64,000 bases of DNA from Palsa-1150 sp036490515 (GCA_036490515.1 DASXDU010000010.1:16875-80874); one strand, 5' to 3'; positions 11,215 through 20,700 are shown, counted from the first letter of the stretch. Translations and numbers: made by a program. The notes: generated by a model not told the origin, from the letters alone.

Positions 11215-12273
11215 ATGCCGACCGAACCGCTCGTCTCCGTCGTGATGGCGTGCTCCGACGTCGAGGGGACTGTCGAGGGGTGCCTGCGCTCCGTGCAGGC
11301 GCAGGACTGGCCCCGCGACCGGCTCGAGATCCTCGTCGCCGACGGGATGAGCATGGACGCGACGCGCGAGATCCTCGCGCGCGAGGCGGCGGGCGACGCG
11401 CGCATCCACGTGCTCGACAACCCCGCGCGGACGCAGGCGGCCGGCCTCAACGAGTGCATTCGCGAGGCGCGGGGCGAGTTCATCGTGCGCGTCGACGCGC
11501 GCGCGACGTACGCGGCGGACTTCGTGCGCCGCTGCGTGGCCGTCATCGAACGAACCGGCGCGGACACGGTGGGCGGGCCGCTTCGCGCGCGCGGGACGAC
11601 GTTCTTCCAGCGGTGCGTCGCGGCCGCGCTGCGCAGCCCCCTCGGCGTCGCCGGGGCCGGGACGAGCGCGAGACCGCGAGGCGAAGAGACCGACGGGTGG
11701 GTTGCGGGCGCGTGGCCTGGCGCGTTCCGGCGCGAGGTGCTCGAGCGGGTCGGGCTCTACGATCCCCGTGCTGCGACGGACGAGGATCGCGATCTCGACC
11801 AGCGCATCGCCGACGCAGGCGGACGCGCGTACCAGAGTCCCGAGATCCACGCCGAGACGCTTCCACGCGAGTCGCTGCGCGCGCTCGGGCGCGACGCCTT
11901 CGAGCGCGGCGCCGGCCGGGCCCGTACGCTCCTCAAGCACAAGCGCTTCTCCGCGCTCCCGCCCGTACTCCCGCTCCTCGGGCTCGCCGGCGAGGCCACG
12001 CTCGTCGCCACCTCACGCGGCCGGCGGATCGCGCCCTGGTCGCTCGCGGCGTACGCGCTCGCGACGGGCGCCGAGGCCGTCCGCATCGCGCGGCACGAGG
12101 GCCCGCTCGCCGTCCCCGTCGTCTGGGCCATCTTCCCGGCCATGCACGTCTCCTACGCGGCCGGCTTCGCGCGCGGCCTCGTGCGCTACCTCTTCAAGCC
12201 CGACTGGGAGCCCGCGGAGAAGCTCGCTAGGCCGCCCGTGGAGCAGCCGACCCACGCGACCGCCGCGCGGTGA
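11215..12273 (+). CDS. Family 2 glycosyltransferase (ExoA-like)
   Basis: A 352-residue enzyme. The ATG at 11215 was preferred because the GT2 fold starts directly after it (PLVSVVMACSDVEGTVEGCL). Other GT-A features are EILVADGMSMDATREI (first nucleotide-binding Asp) and GEFIVRVDARATY (DxD-like metal site near residue 95). A DEDRDLDQRI acidic segment near residue 185 is the probable acceptor/catalytic region. The C-terminal 80 residues carry hydrophobic segments (SLAAYALATGAEAV and a VVWAIFPAMHVSYAAGFARG stretch) that probably associate with the membrane. The protein resembles ExoA-type transferases of exopolysaccharide synthesis, but no polysaccharide cluster surrounds it. The 3' end overlaps the convergent P450 gene by 47 bp. 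Confidence 0.88.
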   Translation: MPTEPLVSVVMACSDVEGTVEGCLRSVQAQDWPRDRLEILVADGMSMDATREILAREAAGDARIHVLDNPARTQAAGLNECIREARGEFIVRVDARATYAADFVRRCVAVIERTGADTVGGPLRARGTTFFQRCVAAALRSPLGVAGAGTSARPRGEETDGWVAGAWPGAFRREVLERVGLYDPRAATDEDRDLDQRIADAGGRAYQSPEIHAETLPRESLRALGRDAFERGAGRARTLLKHKRFSALPPVLPLLGLAGEATLVATSRGRRIAPWSLAAYALATGAEAVRIARHEGPLAVPVVWAIFPAMHVSYAAGFARGLVRYLFKPDWEPAEKLARPPVEQPTHATAAR

Positions 12274-13588
12274 CGACCACTGGCAGCCCGCCGCCCGGCA
12301 TGATCGTGACGCCGCGCCGCACGGTGGGGACGCGCTTCGCGTCGAGGCGCATCTCGACGCGCGGGAGAAGCGCGGCGAGGACCATCTTCATCTCGTAGAT
12401 GGCGAAGGTCGCGCCGATGCAGCGCCGGAGGCCGCCGCCGAAGGGCAAGAACTCCCAGGGCGACGGCTTCCAGCCGAGGAAGCGCTCGGGCCGGAAGCGC
12501 TCCGGGTCCGGATACAGCGCGGGCCGGCGGTGAACGAGGTAGATCGACGGCGCGACCACGCCGCCCGCGTCGAGGTCGAGGGTGCCGATGCGCGCGGGCT
12601 CCTGGAGGACGCGCCCCACCATCGGGATGACCGGCTGGAGGCGAAGCGACTCCTTCACGGTCGCGTCGAGGAGCTCGAGCCGGGCGATCTTCTGCGGGTC
12701 GCCGCAGGCGGTGGCGATCTCCTCGCGCAGGCGGCCGAGGAGATCGCGGTCCGGGAGGAGCCAGCGCAAGGTCCACGCGAGCGACGTCGCGGTCGTCTCG
12801 TGTCCTGCGGCGAGCAGCGTCACGAGCTCGTCGTGCACCTCGTCCTCGCTGAGCGGGCGGCCCTCCTCGTCGCGTGCGTCGAGCAGCATCGCGAGGACGT
12901 CCGCGCGCCCCGCGGTCCCCTGCGCGCGCCCGCGCCGGATCTCGGCGCGAAGGAGCTCGCTAGCGCGCGCCGCGTGCCGGACGAAGCGCCCCCACGGCGT
13001 GAGCGGCCCGAGGTCGCGCTGGAGGAAGGTGAGGATGAGGATGGGGTTCGAGGTGGCGTCGAGCATCGTCCGGAGGACGGTCGCGAGCTCGGCGAGGCGC
13101 GGGCCCTCCTCGACGCCGAAGACGGTGCGCAGGATGACCTGGAGCGTGATGTTCTGCATGGGACGCATCGCAGAGAACCGCGCGCCGACGGGCAGGCGGT
13201 CGATCTCGTCGTGCGTCATGTCGAGCATCGTCTGGCCGTAGGCGTTCATGCGCTCGCCGTGGAACGCGGGCATCATCATCTTGCGCTGCCGCATGTGCTC
13301 CGCCCCGTCGAGGAGCAAGAGCGAATGCTGCCCGACGACGGGCTTGAGGACGAAGTTCGCCTTGCCGGCGTGGCCCTGGTCGGGCCCGAGGCCGAACACG
13401 TCCTTCACCGCGAGCGGGTCCGCCACGAGGACGACGCGCGGCAATCGAGGCAGGCGAAGCGTGAAATAGTCCCCGAAGCGCGCGTGGCACTCGTCGAGCA
13501 TCGGAAACGGCGCGCGCAGCCAGCGCGCCATCTGGAGCACCGGCGGAAGGGGCAAGCTCGGGGGAAACGGCGAGGGCATCGTGCCCAT
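12227..13588 (-). CDS. Cytochrome P450
   Basis: A 453-residue soluble P450. The I-helix oxygen-activation motif reads AGHETTATS (about residue 265), the K-helix ExxR motif is ESLRLQP, the PERF motif is DPERFRPERF, and the heme loop is FGGGLRRCIGA with Cys390 as the thiolate ligand. All essential residues are present, so an active monooxygenase is expected. No ferredoxin or ferredoxin reductase lies nearby, so the redox partner is elsewhere. The substrate is unknown; the sequence resembles bacterial class I P450s related to CYP110-like fatty-acid or natural-product enzymes. The 3' end overlaps the convergent glycosyltransferase. Confidence 0.96.
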   Translation of the reverse strand: MGTMPSPFPPSLPLPPVLQMARWLRAPFPMLDECHARFGDYFTLRLPRLPRVVLVADPLAVKDVFGLGPDQGHAGKANFVLKPVVGQHSLLLLDGAEHMRQRKMMMPAFHGERMNAYGQTMLDMTHDEIDRLPVGARFSAMRPMQNITLQVILRTVFGVEEGPRLAELATVLRTMLDATSNPILILTFLQRDLGPLTPWGRFVRHAARASELLRAEIRRGRAQGTAGRADVLAMLLDARDEEGRPLSEDEVHDELVTLLAAGHETTATSLAWTLRWLLPDRDLLGRLREEIATACGDPQKIARLELLDATVKESLRLQPVIPMVGRVLQEPARIGTLDLDAGGVVAPSIYLVHRRPALYPDPERFRPERFLGWKPSPWEFLPFGGGLRRCIGATFAIYEMKMVLAALLPRVEMRLDAKRVPTVRRGVTIMPGGGLPVVVTARRSRGSAAPRAA

Positions 13589-13666
13589 GAGCCTAGGGAC
13601 GCCCGCGAAGCGCGCAAACCCGGCGGCGCGCGAAGGGGCTCGATGCGCACGAAGGGGAGAGCGAGC

Positions 13667-13845
13667 GGGGGAAACAGGAAGGTCAGAAGATCAGAAGGCG
13701 AGAGGGGGTGTTCACCCGATTGCACGGGGGAAGGCGCAGATCTCCCCCCTGTTCCCCTTTTCGAGGTGCACGCGAGCCTTCACCCCCGTGCAGCCATGCG
13801 AAGACCCCTCTCGCCTTCTGATCTTCTGACCTTCCTGTTTCCCCC
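13667..13845. repeat. Palindromic intergenic element, copy 1
   Basis: A 179-bp element between two leftward genes. Its outer arms form a perfect 41-bp inverted repeat: 13667-13707 (containing AAACAGGAAGGTCAGAAGAT) and 13805-13845. A second inner inverted pair lies around TGCACGGGGGAAGGC (13721) and GCCTTCACCCCCGTGCA (13776). The same arm sequence recurs in a second copy at 38998-39250. The lower GC and purine-rich arms differ from the surrounding coding DNA. It is not a protein gene and no transposase is adjacent; it may be a MITE-like or REP-like element or a transcribed hairpin. Confidence 0.85.
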
Positions 13846-13864
13846 TCTCGGGAGTGAAACGCGC

Positions 13865-14146
13865 CTAGTGGGTGTCGGCGTACTGGCAGCCGGCGATGGT
13901 GGCGGAGCGGGCGCCGTCGGTGGAGCGCATGGCCTCGTCGCGCCAGCCGCCCTTGTTCTGCTCCGCGCGCAGGAGCCAGTCGTGGGCGCGGTCGAGGGAG
14001 AGGATGGCGGCGGCCATGTTGGGTTGGTTATTGCACGCGGCCGGGCCGGGGGGCGCCGCAGGTGTGCACGCGACGGCGAGCGACACGCCGAACGCGGCGA
14101 TCGAGAGAGCGGCGAGCAGCTTCCACGGGTTCTTGTTCGTCTTCAT
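13865..14146 (-). CDS. Small secreted lipoprotein-like protein, paralogue of the adjacent gene
   Basis: A 93-residue protein with a strong ribosome-binding site (GAGGAGG) before the ATG at 14146. The signal peptide ends in VACTP, a plausible lipobox. The mature part carries a CNNQPNM motif near residue 38, regular helical spacing (LSLDRAHDWLLRAEQNKGGW), and a final GCQYADTH. Its 87-residue neighbour shares the plan: Cys-x-Asn-Gln-Pro-Asn-Met, an Ala/Leu helix, LxxA...KGG, and a C-terminal GC.A. The two cysteines probably pair. Function is unknown; tandem duplication of the pair is inferred. Confidence 0.78.
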   Translation of the reverse strand: MKTNKNPWKLLAALSIAAFGVSLAVACTPAAPPGPAACNNQPNMAAAILSLDRAHDWLLRAEQNKGGWRDEAMRSTDGARSATIAGCQYADTH

Positions 14147-14157
14147 GGCGCGCCTCC

Positions 14158-14421
14158 TCAACGCCCGTTCGCGACCGCGCACCCGCGCTCGGTCGCTCCG
14201 ATGGCACGGTTCGTCCATTCGACCGCCTGCACGCGGAAGCCGCCCTTGTCGGCCGCCGCGCGATCGAGTGCGACGCGCGCGTTGCGCAGCTCGACGAGCG
14301 CGTTCCACATGTTCGGCTGGTTGCCGCATTGCCCGGCACCCTGCGCGGACGCCACGTGTGCTCCCGCGGTGATGGCCGTCGCGACGGCGAACGTGAGCGC
14401 CACTGCCTTGTAGACGTTCAT
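14158..14421 (-). CDS. Small secreted protein, paralogue of the adjacent gene
   Basis: An 87-residue protein with a signal peptide cleaved after AHVASA near residue 26. The mature form starts near QGAGQCGNQPNM and continues with a helical stretch (ALVELRNARVALDRAAADKGG) and a final RGCAVANGR. It shares the two-Cys, one-hairpin plan of its downstream neighbour but has no lipobox, so one copy seems soluble and the other lipidated. A GGAGGG ribosome-binding site lies before the ATG at 14421. The two genes are 11 bp apart and almost certainly cotranscribed. No known family is recognised. Confidence 0.8.
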   Translation of the reverse strand: MNVYKAVALTFAVATAITAGAHVASAQGAGQCGNQPNMWNALVELRNARVALDRAAADKGGFRVQAVEWTNRAIGATERGCAVANGR

Positions 14422-14528
14422 GACTTCGTTCCCTCCACCCGCCGCGAAGGCGGCGAGACGAGCCGCTACGATACCCGGCAATGGCGCGGCGTTCGCGCCA
14501 AGAACGCACGGGGGGCGCACGGGTGCCG

Positions 14529-16142
14529 TCAGCGTGCCGGGGCGATCGGGTCCACCCGGAGCGAGACGCCCGCCGGCGGGGCCCACAGGGACCGCAGGGT
14601 GCCCGGATCGCGCGCCTCGACGCGGAGCTCCACCGCGGGAAACTGCCCGTCGTGGAGGGCCGTCACCGGCCGGGGCTCCGTCGTCATCACTACCATCGCG
14701 CTCACCGGGACGAAGCCCGCCGTGCCGCGCACGAACCGGTCCTCGAGCGACGACTTCGCGCGCACCGCCAGGGGCACCGAGATTGCCCCGCTCGACCACG
14801 TCCCCGCCGGCACGCCGCGGTTCGCAGCGAGCACGGTGCGCACGTCTTCCACGGGGACCCCGAGCCGCTTCGCCATCGCCTCGTCGATGCGGGCTTCGGG
14901 CTCCCCCAGCTCGTTCATTCCCACGCGCTCGACCACCTGCGGGCCGAGGCGCGTTGCGAGCTCGCGGGCCGCAGCGTCGAGCTTCGAGCGATCCGGCGAC
15001 GCCAGGATCATCGCCGCGTTCGGCTCGCCCGCGGATCGCACGAGGGGCAGCGCGCGGAGCGCCTGGAGCACGTGCTCGGCGGTCGCGTCGTCGCCCGCCG
15101 CCAGAAGCAGGCGCGCGCCGTGTGCAGGCTCGCGTGGATCGGTCGCGCCGAACTCGAGGACCATCGCGCCGCCGGCCACCGGGCGCGCGACCTCGGCGAT
15201 CTGCCGCGCCTCGCGTGGATCCATCCCGAGCGTTGGGTCCACCGTCAAGACGCGCGCGGCGGCGAACGGGCGCACTGCGATCGTCGCCGGGAGCGCCCGC
15301 CCCAGCTCGGCCATCTTCGCGGTGAGCGCCTTCGCGACGCTCGCCGCGTCCGCGTCCATGCGGGCGCGCACGACGGTCTCGGCGACGAAGGTCGTTCCGT
15401 CGAACGCCGTGCACGCGTCGTCCTCCGCGCCGTCCTGCACGGTCGCCACGTCGCGCAGGCGCACGGGCACGGGCCCTTTCGCGTCGACCGGGATCTCCTC
15501 GAGCGCGTCGACCGGCCCGGAGGCCCCCGGCGGAGGCGCGCCACCCGCCGCGCGCGACGACGACGTGACCGCCGCCACCAGGTCCGGTACGGTGAGACCG
15601 AACGCCGCGAGCTTGCGAGCGTCGGCGTCCACGAGGATCCGCCGGCGCGCCTTGCCGCACTCGCCGACGGACGCCACGCCGGCGATCTGCGCGAGCGACT
15701 CGTGCGCCTCCTCGAGGAGCTCGCCGAGCTCGACGCGCGGGACTGCTCCGCTCCACACCCAGCGCGCCACCACGGGCCCCGGCGCCCGCGCCACCCACGG
15801 CGTGCCGGCCTCGAGCGGGAGCGTCGCTCGCGCGTCGCGCACGCACGCCTGCGCCCCGCGCAGCGCCGCGTCCGCGTCCTCGTTCGGCTCGAGCTCCAGC
15901 CACACCGTCGCGGCGCCGTCCTCGCTCGCGCTCCGCAGCTTCGTCAGGTGCTCGACGCGAGCGCACGCGTGCTCGATCGCCGTCGCCGCGCTCTCGGCCT
16001 CCGACGCCGGTCGTCCCGGCAGCGCGATGCGCACGATCGCGCCTGGCCCCGCCGCGGGCGCGCGCTGACGGTGGCAGGCGCACGTCGCGAGCAGGACCAG
16101 GAGGAACAGGCGTCGCAGGGACCGACCCGGAAGGTGCTGCAT
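14529..16142 (-). CDS. RND-pump porter-domain-like lipoprotein lacking membrane helices
   Basis: A 537-residue protein starting at the ATG at 16142. A short hydrophobic signal with cysteines (LLATCACHR) suggests a lipoprotein. The body then resembles the periplasmic loops of AcrB/CusA-type RND transporters in two successive halves. The first half has GVASVGECGKARRRILVDAD, AAFGLTVPDLVAAV and PVPVRLRDVATVQDG. The second has AMAKRLGVPVEDVRTVLAAN and GFVPVSAMVVMTTEPRPV. Between and around them I see none of the twelve expected membrane helices and none of the proton-relay Asp residues. It therefore cannot be a pump by itself. It might be an adaptor, decoy or substrate-binding relic. No RND pump or TolC gene is in the window. 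Confidence 0.75.
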   Translation of the reverse strand: MQHLPGRSLRRLFLLVLLATCACHRQRAPAAGPGAIVRIALPGRPASEAESAATAIEHACARVEHLTKLRSASEDGAATVWLELEPNEDADAALRGAQACVRDARATLPLEAGTPWVARAPGPVVARWVWSGAVPRVELGELLEEAHESLAQIAGVASVGECGKARRRILVDADARKLAAFGLTVPDLVAAVTSSSRAAGGAPPPGASGPVDALEEIPVDAKGPVPVRLRDVATVQDGAEDDACTAFDGTTFVAETVVRARMDADAASVAKALTAKMAELGRALPATIAVRPFAAARVLTVDPTLGMDPREARQIAEVARPVAGGAMVLEFGATDPREPAHGARLLLAAGDDATAEHVLQALRALPLVRSAGEPNAAMILASPDRSKLDAAARELATRLGPQVVERVGMNELGEPEARIDEAMAKRLGVPVEDVRTVLAANRGVPAGTWSSGAISVPLAVRAKSSLEDRFVRGTAGFVPVSAMVVMTTEPRPVTALHDGQFPAVELRVEARDPGTLRSLWAPPAGVSLRVDPIAPAR

Positions 16143-16198
16143 CGGTCGCCCAGAGTACGCGGTCGTGGGCGGATCGCCTCGCGCCGGGCGAACCCCGG

Positions 16199-16657
16199 CT
16201 ACCAGCTCTGCTTGCCGGCGATCTGGCGCGTGGCGACGTTCATGCGGTTGTACACGTTGACGAGGGCGATCTGCGTCACGAGGCCCGCGAGCGCCTTCTC
16301 GTCGAAGTGCTTCGCCGCCTCGTTCCACACGTCGTCGGGCACCGGGTCGGGCCTGTCGGCGAGGCGCGTCACGGCCTCGGTCAGCGCGAGGGCCGCGCGC
16401 TCGGCCTCGGTGAAGTACGGCGCCTCGCGCCACGCGCTCACCGTCATGAGGCGCTCCTCCGTCTCGCCGTGCTTCTTGCCCATCCGCACGTGCATGTCGA
16501 TGCACACGGCGCAGCCGTTGATCTGGCTCGCGCGCAGGTGGGCCAGCCCCGCCGTCTTGGGGGGCAGGCCGCTCTTTTCGATGACCGCGTTGAGCGCCTG
16601 GAACGGCGGCATCAGGTCGGGGAGGAGCACCGCGGGGTTCTTCAGCCTGGCTTGCAT
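16199..16657 (-). CDS. AhpD-like carboxymuconolactone decarboxylase family protein
   Basis: A 152-residue protein of the CMD/AhpD fold. The hallmark is the motif ASQINGCAVCIDMH: the CxxC pair with a following His acts as a peroxidase or disulfide-relay centre in AhpD-type members. The helical segments on both sides match the family, and the length is typical for a single-domain member. It is divergent from the ECF41-like sigma factor, and this pairing (a COE-family gene next to an ECF41 sigma gene) is the known hallmark arrangement. A matching promoter motif lies just upstream of the start (16672-16698). The probable role is peroxide or thiol stress protection. Confidence 0.9.
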   Translation of the reverse strand: MQARLKNPAVLLPDLMPPFQALNAVIEKSGLPPKTAGLAHLRASQINGCAVCIDMHVRMGKKHGETEERLMTVSAWREAPYFTEAERAALALTEAVTRLADRPDPVPDDVWNEAAKHFDEKALAGLVTQIALVNVYNRMNVATRQIAGKQSW

Positions 16658-16671
16658 GGTCGAGTGTCCTC

Positions 16672-16698
16672 GACGGAATCGTGCGGCGCCCGGTCACA
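16672..16698 (-). promoter_or_regulatory. Candidate ECF41 promoter of the AhpD-like gene
   Basis: On the minus strand the sequence reads TGTGACC, 16 bases, then CGTC, ending 15 bp before the AhpD-like ATG. The published ECF41 target is TGTCACA-N16-CGTC, so the spacing and the CGTC are exact and five of seven upstream bases match. The match is with the same protein family that ECF41 factors usually control. Confidence 0.55.
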
Positions 16699-16753
16699 TC
16701 CGGGCGGCGCCGTCCGTCATCGCTATGACGAACCGCGAACGAGGAGTGTGACC

Positions 16754-17668
16754 GTGAACGAGCGCGACCTTGCAAGACCCTCCGACGACCTCGCGAGACC
16801 GTTCGAGGAGAGCCGCAACCACCTGCGCGGCGTGGCGTACCGCATGCTCGGCTCGCTCAGCGAAGCGGACGACGCCGTGCAGGAAGCGTGGCTGCGCCTG
16901 CAGCGTACGGACACGACCGACGTCGCGAACCTCCGCGGATGGCTCACCACGGTCGTCGCGCGCGTGTGCCTCGACATGCTGCGCGCCCGCGAGGCCCACC
17001 CCGAGGAGCCGCTCGAGGCGCACGCGGCCGACCGCGCGTCGGACGCGGCCCCAGGCTCGGGCGCGGACCCCGAGGGCGATGCGCTGCTCGCGGACTCGGT
17101 CGGGGTGGCGCTCCTCGTCGTCCTCGAGCGCCTCGAGCCGGCCGAGCGCCTGGCGTTCGTGCTGCACGACCTCTTCGGTATGTCGTTCGAGGAGATCGGC
17201 CCCGTCGTGGCGCGCACGCCAGCCGCGGCGCGCCAGCTCGCGAGCCGTGCGCGCCGTCGCGTGCAGGGCACGCCGGCGACGACCGAGGCGGACCTCGGCC
17301 AGCAGCGCGAGGTCGTGAAGGCCTTCCTCCGGGCGCTGCGCGGCGGCGACTTCGCGGGCATCGTCGCGGTGCTCGATCCGGACGTCGTCGTCCACACCGA
17401 CGGCGCGGGCGTCGGTGCGGCGGGCAAGGGGCCGCGCGAGATCCGCGGCGCCGACGCCTGGGCGCGCGGCGCGGTGGCGTTCGGGCGCTTGGCGGGCGAC
17501 GTGCACGTGGCGATGGTCGAGGGCACCATCGGCCTCGTCTTCGCCCCGCGCGGCAAGCTCCAGCGCGTCATGCGTTTCGAGTTCGCGGGCGGTCGCATCG
17601 CGCGCGCCGAGCTCGTGTCCGACGCCGCACGCCTGGCCACGATGGAGGTCGGCATCGTCCGGGAGTGA
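16754..17668 (+). CDS. ECF41-type (SigJ-like) sigma factor with SnoaL-like C-terminal domain
   Basis: A 304-residue sigma factor. The GTG at 16754 is preferred because GAGGAG lies 7 bases upstream. Region 2 (residues about 15-85: GVAYRMLGSLSEADDAVQEA, WLTTVVARVCLDML) and region 4 (about 110-180: AERLAFVLHDLFGMSFEEI, ARTPAAARQLASRARRRV) are followed by about 110 residues of SnoaL/NTF2-like domain (VVKAFLRALRGGDFAGIVAVL, then VHTDGAG). In ECF41 factors this extension acts as a built-in regulator in place of an anti-sigma factor. The linker WLPEP motif is degenerate here (HPEEPLE). The divergent AhpD-like gene is the expected target. Confidence 0.92.
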   Translation: MNERDLARPSDDLARPFEESRNHLRGVAYRMLGSLSEADDAVQEAWLRLQRTDTTDVANLRGWLTTVVARVCLDMLRAREAHPEEPLEAHAADRASDAAPGSGADPEGDALLADSVGVALLVVLERLEPAERLAFVLHDLFGMSFEEIGPVVARTPAAARQLASRARRRVQGTPATTEADLGQQREVVKAFLRALRGGDFAGIVAVLDPDVVVHTDGAGVGAAGKGPREIRGADAWARGAVAFGRLAGDVHVAMVEGTIGLVFAPRGKLQRVMRFEFAGGRIARAELVSDAARLATMEVGIVRE

Positions 17669-17740
17669 GGCGCGATCGACCTGCGCGAGCTGCGCGAGAA
17701 CGTCCGCGCACCCGCAGCGCGCCGCTGTACCATTCGGGAT

Positions 17741-20700
17741 ATGTCCGCCGCGCCTCGCGACGCCGACGCCATCGCCAGCTTCGTCCCGCGCCTGGTCGCC
17801 GGCGGCTCCCGACCGCGCGAGGCGGCCGTCCTGTTCGTCGACGCCGTGAGCTTCACCTCGCGCGTCGCCCCGCTCGTCGACGCCGGCCCTCGGGGCATCG
17901 AGCAGGTGAGCGCGCTGCTCGACGCGCAGTACGCGCCGCAGCTCCGGGTCGTGGCCGAGCACGGCGGCGAGGTGATCCGCTTCGTGGGGGACGCGCTCCT
18001 GGCGGTGGTCCCCGCCGAGGGCCGCACGCTCGCGGAGGCGACGCGCACGGCCGAGGCGTGCGGCCGCGCGATCCAGGCCGCCGCGCGCCCCGCGATGCCC
18101 GACGGCGCGCCGCTCGCGGTGCGCGTGGTCGTGACGGCGGGCACCGTCGCGGCCCTCCGCGACGCGCACGGCGAGCACTTCGTCCTCGCAGGTTCACCCG
18201 TCGCAGCCCTCGCCGCGTGGGCCCCCAAGGCCGGCCCGGGCGAAGTCCTCGTAGCCCCCGCCCTCGCCCCTCCGCCCGCGCCCACGCCCACGCCCACGCC
18301 CGCGCGCCCCCCCACCCCCGACGACCTCCGCCGCTTCGTTCCTCGCCCGGTGCTCGATCGCATCGACAGCGGGCATCTCGACTGGCTCGCGGAGCTGCGT
18401 CGCACGACGGCCGTCTTCGTTTCGCTGCGCGGGCTGGCCGACGCGGACGTGCCGGACGTGCTCGCGCAGTGCGGCGCGCTCGCGGCGAAGCACGAGGCCT
18501 TCTTCAAGGAGCTGGTACTCGACGACAAGGGCTGGACCCTGGTCGCGCTGACGGGCGTGCCGCCGTTCGCCGGCTCCGACGACGCCTCGCGCGCGGCGGC
18601 GTTCGCGCGCGACGTGGTCCTCGCCCTCGACGCACGCGGGCTTCGCGCGGCGGCGGGCGTCGCCAGCGGACGCGTCGTCTGCGGCACGGTGGGTTCGATC
18701 CACCGCCGCGAGTACGCCGTCACGGGCGTCGCCATGAACCTCGCGTCGCGCCTCTCGCAGGTGGCCGCGGCCGGGCAGGTGCTCTGCGACGAGCAGACGG
18801 CGCGCGTGGCGCGCGGGCGCGTCGCGCTCGAGGCGCAGCCGCCGGTCGTCGTGAAAGGTTTCGCCGCGCCGGTCGCGGTGTCGTCGGTGGGAAGCGACGT
18901 CGCGGCGGCGGCGCGCGCGGCGGGAGACCTCGTCGGTCGCGCCGCAGACCGGGCGGCGCTCGCCGGGGGTGTCGAGGAGGCCCGCGCCGGCCACGCACCG
19001 GCGGCGACGGTGCTCGAGGGCGAACCGGGCATCGGCAAGTCGCGGCTCTGCGCGGACCTCGTCGTGCGTGCAGAAGGGCAGGGGCTCCTCGCCTGCGCGG
19101 GTGCGGCGCAGTCCGTGGATCGAGCCTCTCCGTACCATGCGTGGCGCGGTGTCTTCGCGGCGGTGCTCGCCGTGCTCGGCGCGACCGACGCGGCGTCCCT
19201 CGCCGCGACGGCGGGCGAGGCGGACGCGCCGTACGTGCCGCTCCTCGAACCGCTCGTCTCGCTCGGCATGACCGACGGCAGCGCGACCGCACCCCTCGTC
19301 GGCCAGGTGCGCGCGAAGCGGACGCGCGATCTCTGCGTCGCGCTCCTGCGTCGCGCGGCAGCGCGGCGGCCGCTCCTCCTCCTGCTCGAGGACCTCCACT
19401 GGGGCGATGCCGCGTCGTGGGACCTCGTGCGAGACGTCGTCGGCGCGGCCGTCCCGGGCCTCTTCCTCGTGGGCACGTCGAGGGCCGAGGGGTTCGACGA
19501 GCTGGCGGCGTTCGAGAGGGCGGGCGGCGTGCGCCGCGCGATCACGGGTCTCCCGCGCGAGGCGACCGCCGCGCTCCTCGCGTCGAGCTTCGGCGTGAAC
19601 GAGGTCGACGCGGCTGTCCTCGATCGCGTCCACGGGCGCTCCGCGGGCAATCCCCTGTTTGCCGAGCAGCTCGCGCGATCGCTCGTCGAGTCCCGGGCGG
19701 TCACGCGCGAAGGCGGCCGATGCGCGTTCGCGCCGGGCGTGAACCTGGCGACCGTCGAGCTTCCGGCGACCGTCGAGGGGGCGATCACCGCGCGCCTCGA
19801 TCGCTTGTCGTCCGCCACGCAGCTCGCCATCAAGGTGGCGAGCGTCGTCGGCGCGACGTTCGAGCGCGCGATGCTCGAGCACGTCTATCCAAGCGCCGAC
19901 GGAGCGCGCTCGGTGGACGCGCACCTCGCGGCGCTCATCGAGGCACAGCTCCTCGCGCCCGCGGCAGGCGCCACCTACCGCTTCCGTCACGAGCTCGTGC
20001 GCGACGTCGCCTACGGGATGCTCCTCTTCGAGCAGAGGCGCGTGCTCCACGGCCAGGTCGCAGCGCGCATCGAGGCCCAGCACGGCGCCGACCTCGATCC
20101 GTACCTCGTCGTCCTCGCGTACCACCACCGCAACGCCGGCAACGCCGAGCGCGCCGCCGGCTATCTCGAGCGCGCGTCGGTCCGCGCGTTTCGCATCGGC
20201 CTCGCACGCCAGTCGGTGGAGCTCGGAATGGAGGGCGCAGAGCTCCTCGGCGTGACGCTCCCGCGCGATCCGGCCGCCGTGGGCGCGCGTATCGGAGAGC
20301 TCGTCGGCGCGACCATGGGGCGCATCGCCGGCCGCGTGCCGACCGCGATGCTCGATCTCCCGGACATGAAGGACCCGGTGGCGCTGCGCACGATCGGGGT
20401 CCTTCTCGAGCTGGCGCCCTTCACGTTCCAGGCGGGGCGCCCGGACCTCTACGCGCTCCTCGGCCTCACGATGCTCGACCTCGTCCTGTCCCACGGCAAC
20501 GCGGCGCCCGACGTGTACTCGACGTACTCCGTCATTCACAGGGCCGTCCACGAGGACCCGCGCGGCGCGCACGCGTGGAGCGAGCTCGCGCTGGCGCTCG
20601 ACGCTCGGCAGGGCGGTGCGGCGCGGGCGCGGGTCGCCTTCGTCCACGACTGGTTCCACGCGCACTGGCTCCGGCCGCTGCGCGAGAGCGTCGCGCGAAG

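Noticed and set aside
11702..14413. Long plus-strand frame through the P450 and the palindromic element
   Set aside because: Antisense to the P450, which has all motifs, and spans a palindrome; composition is not protein-like.
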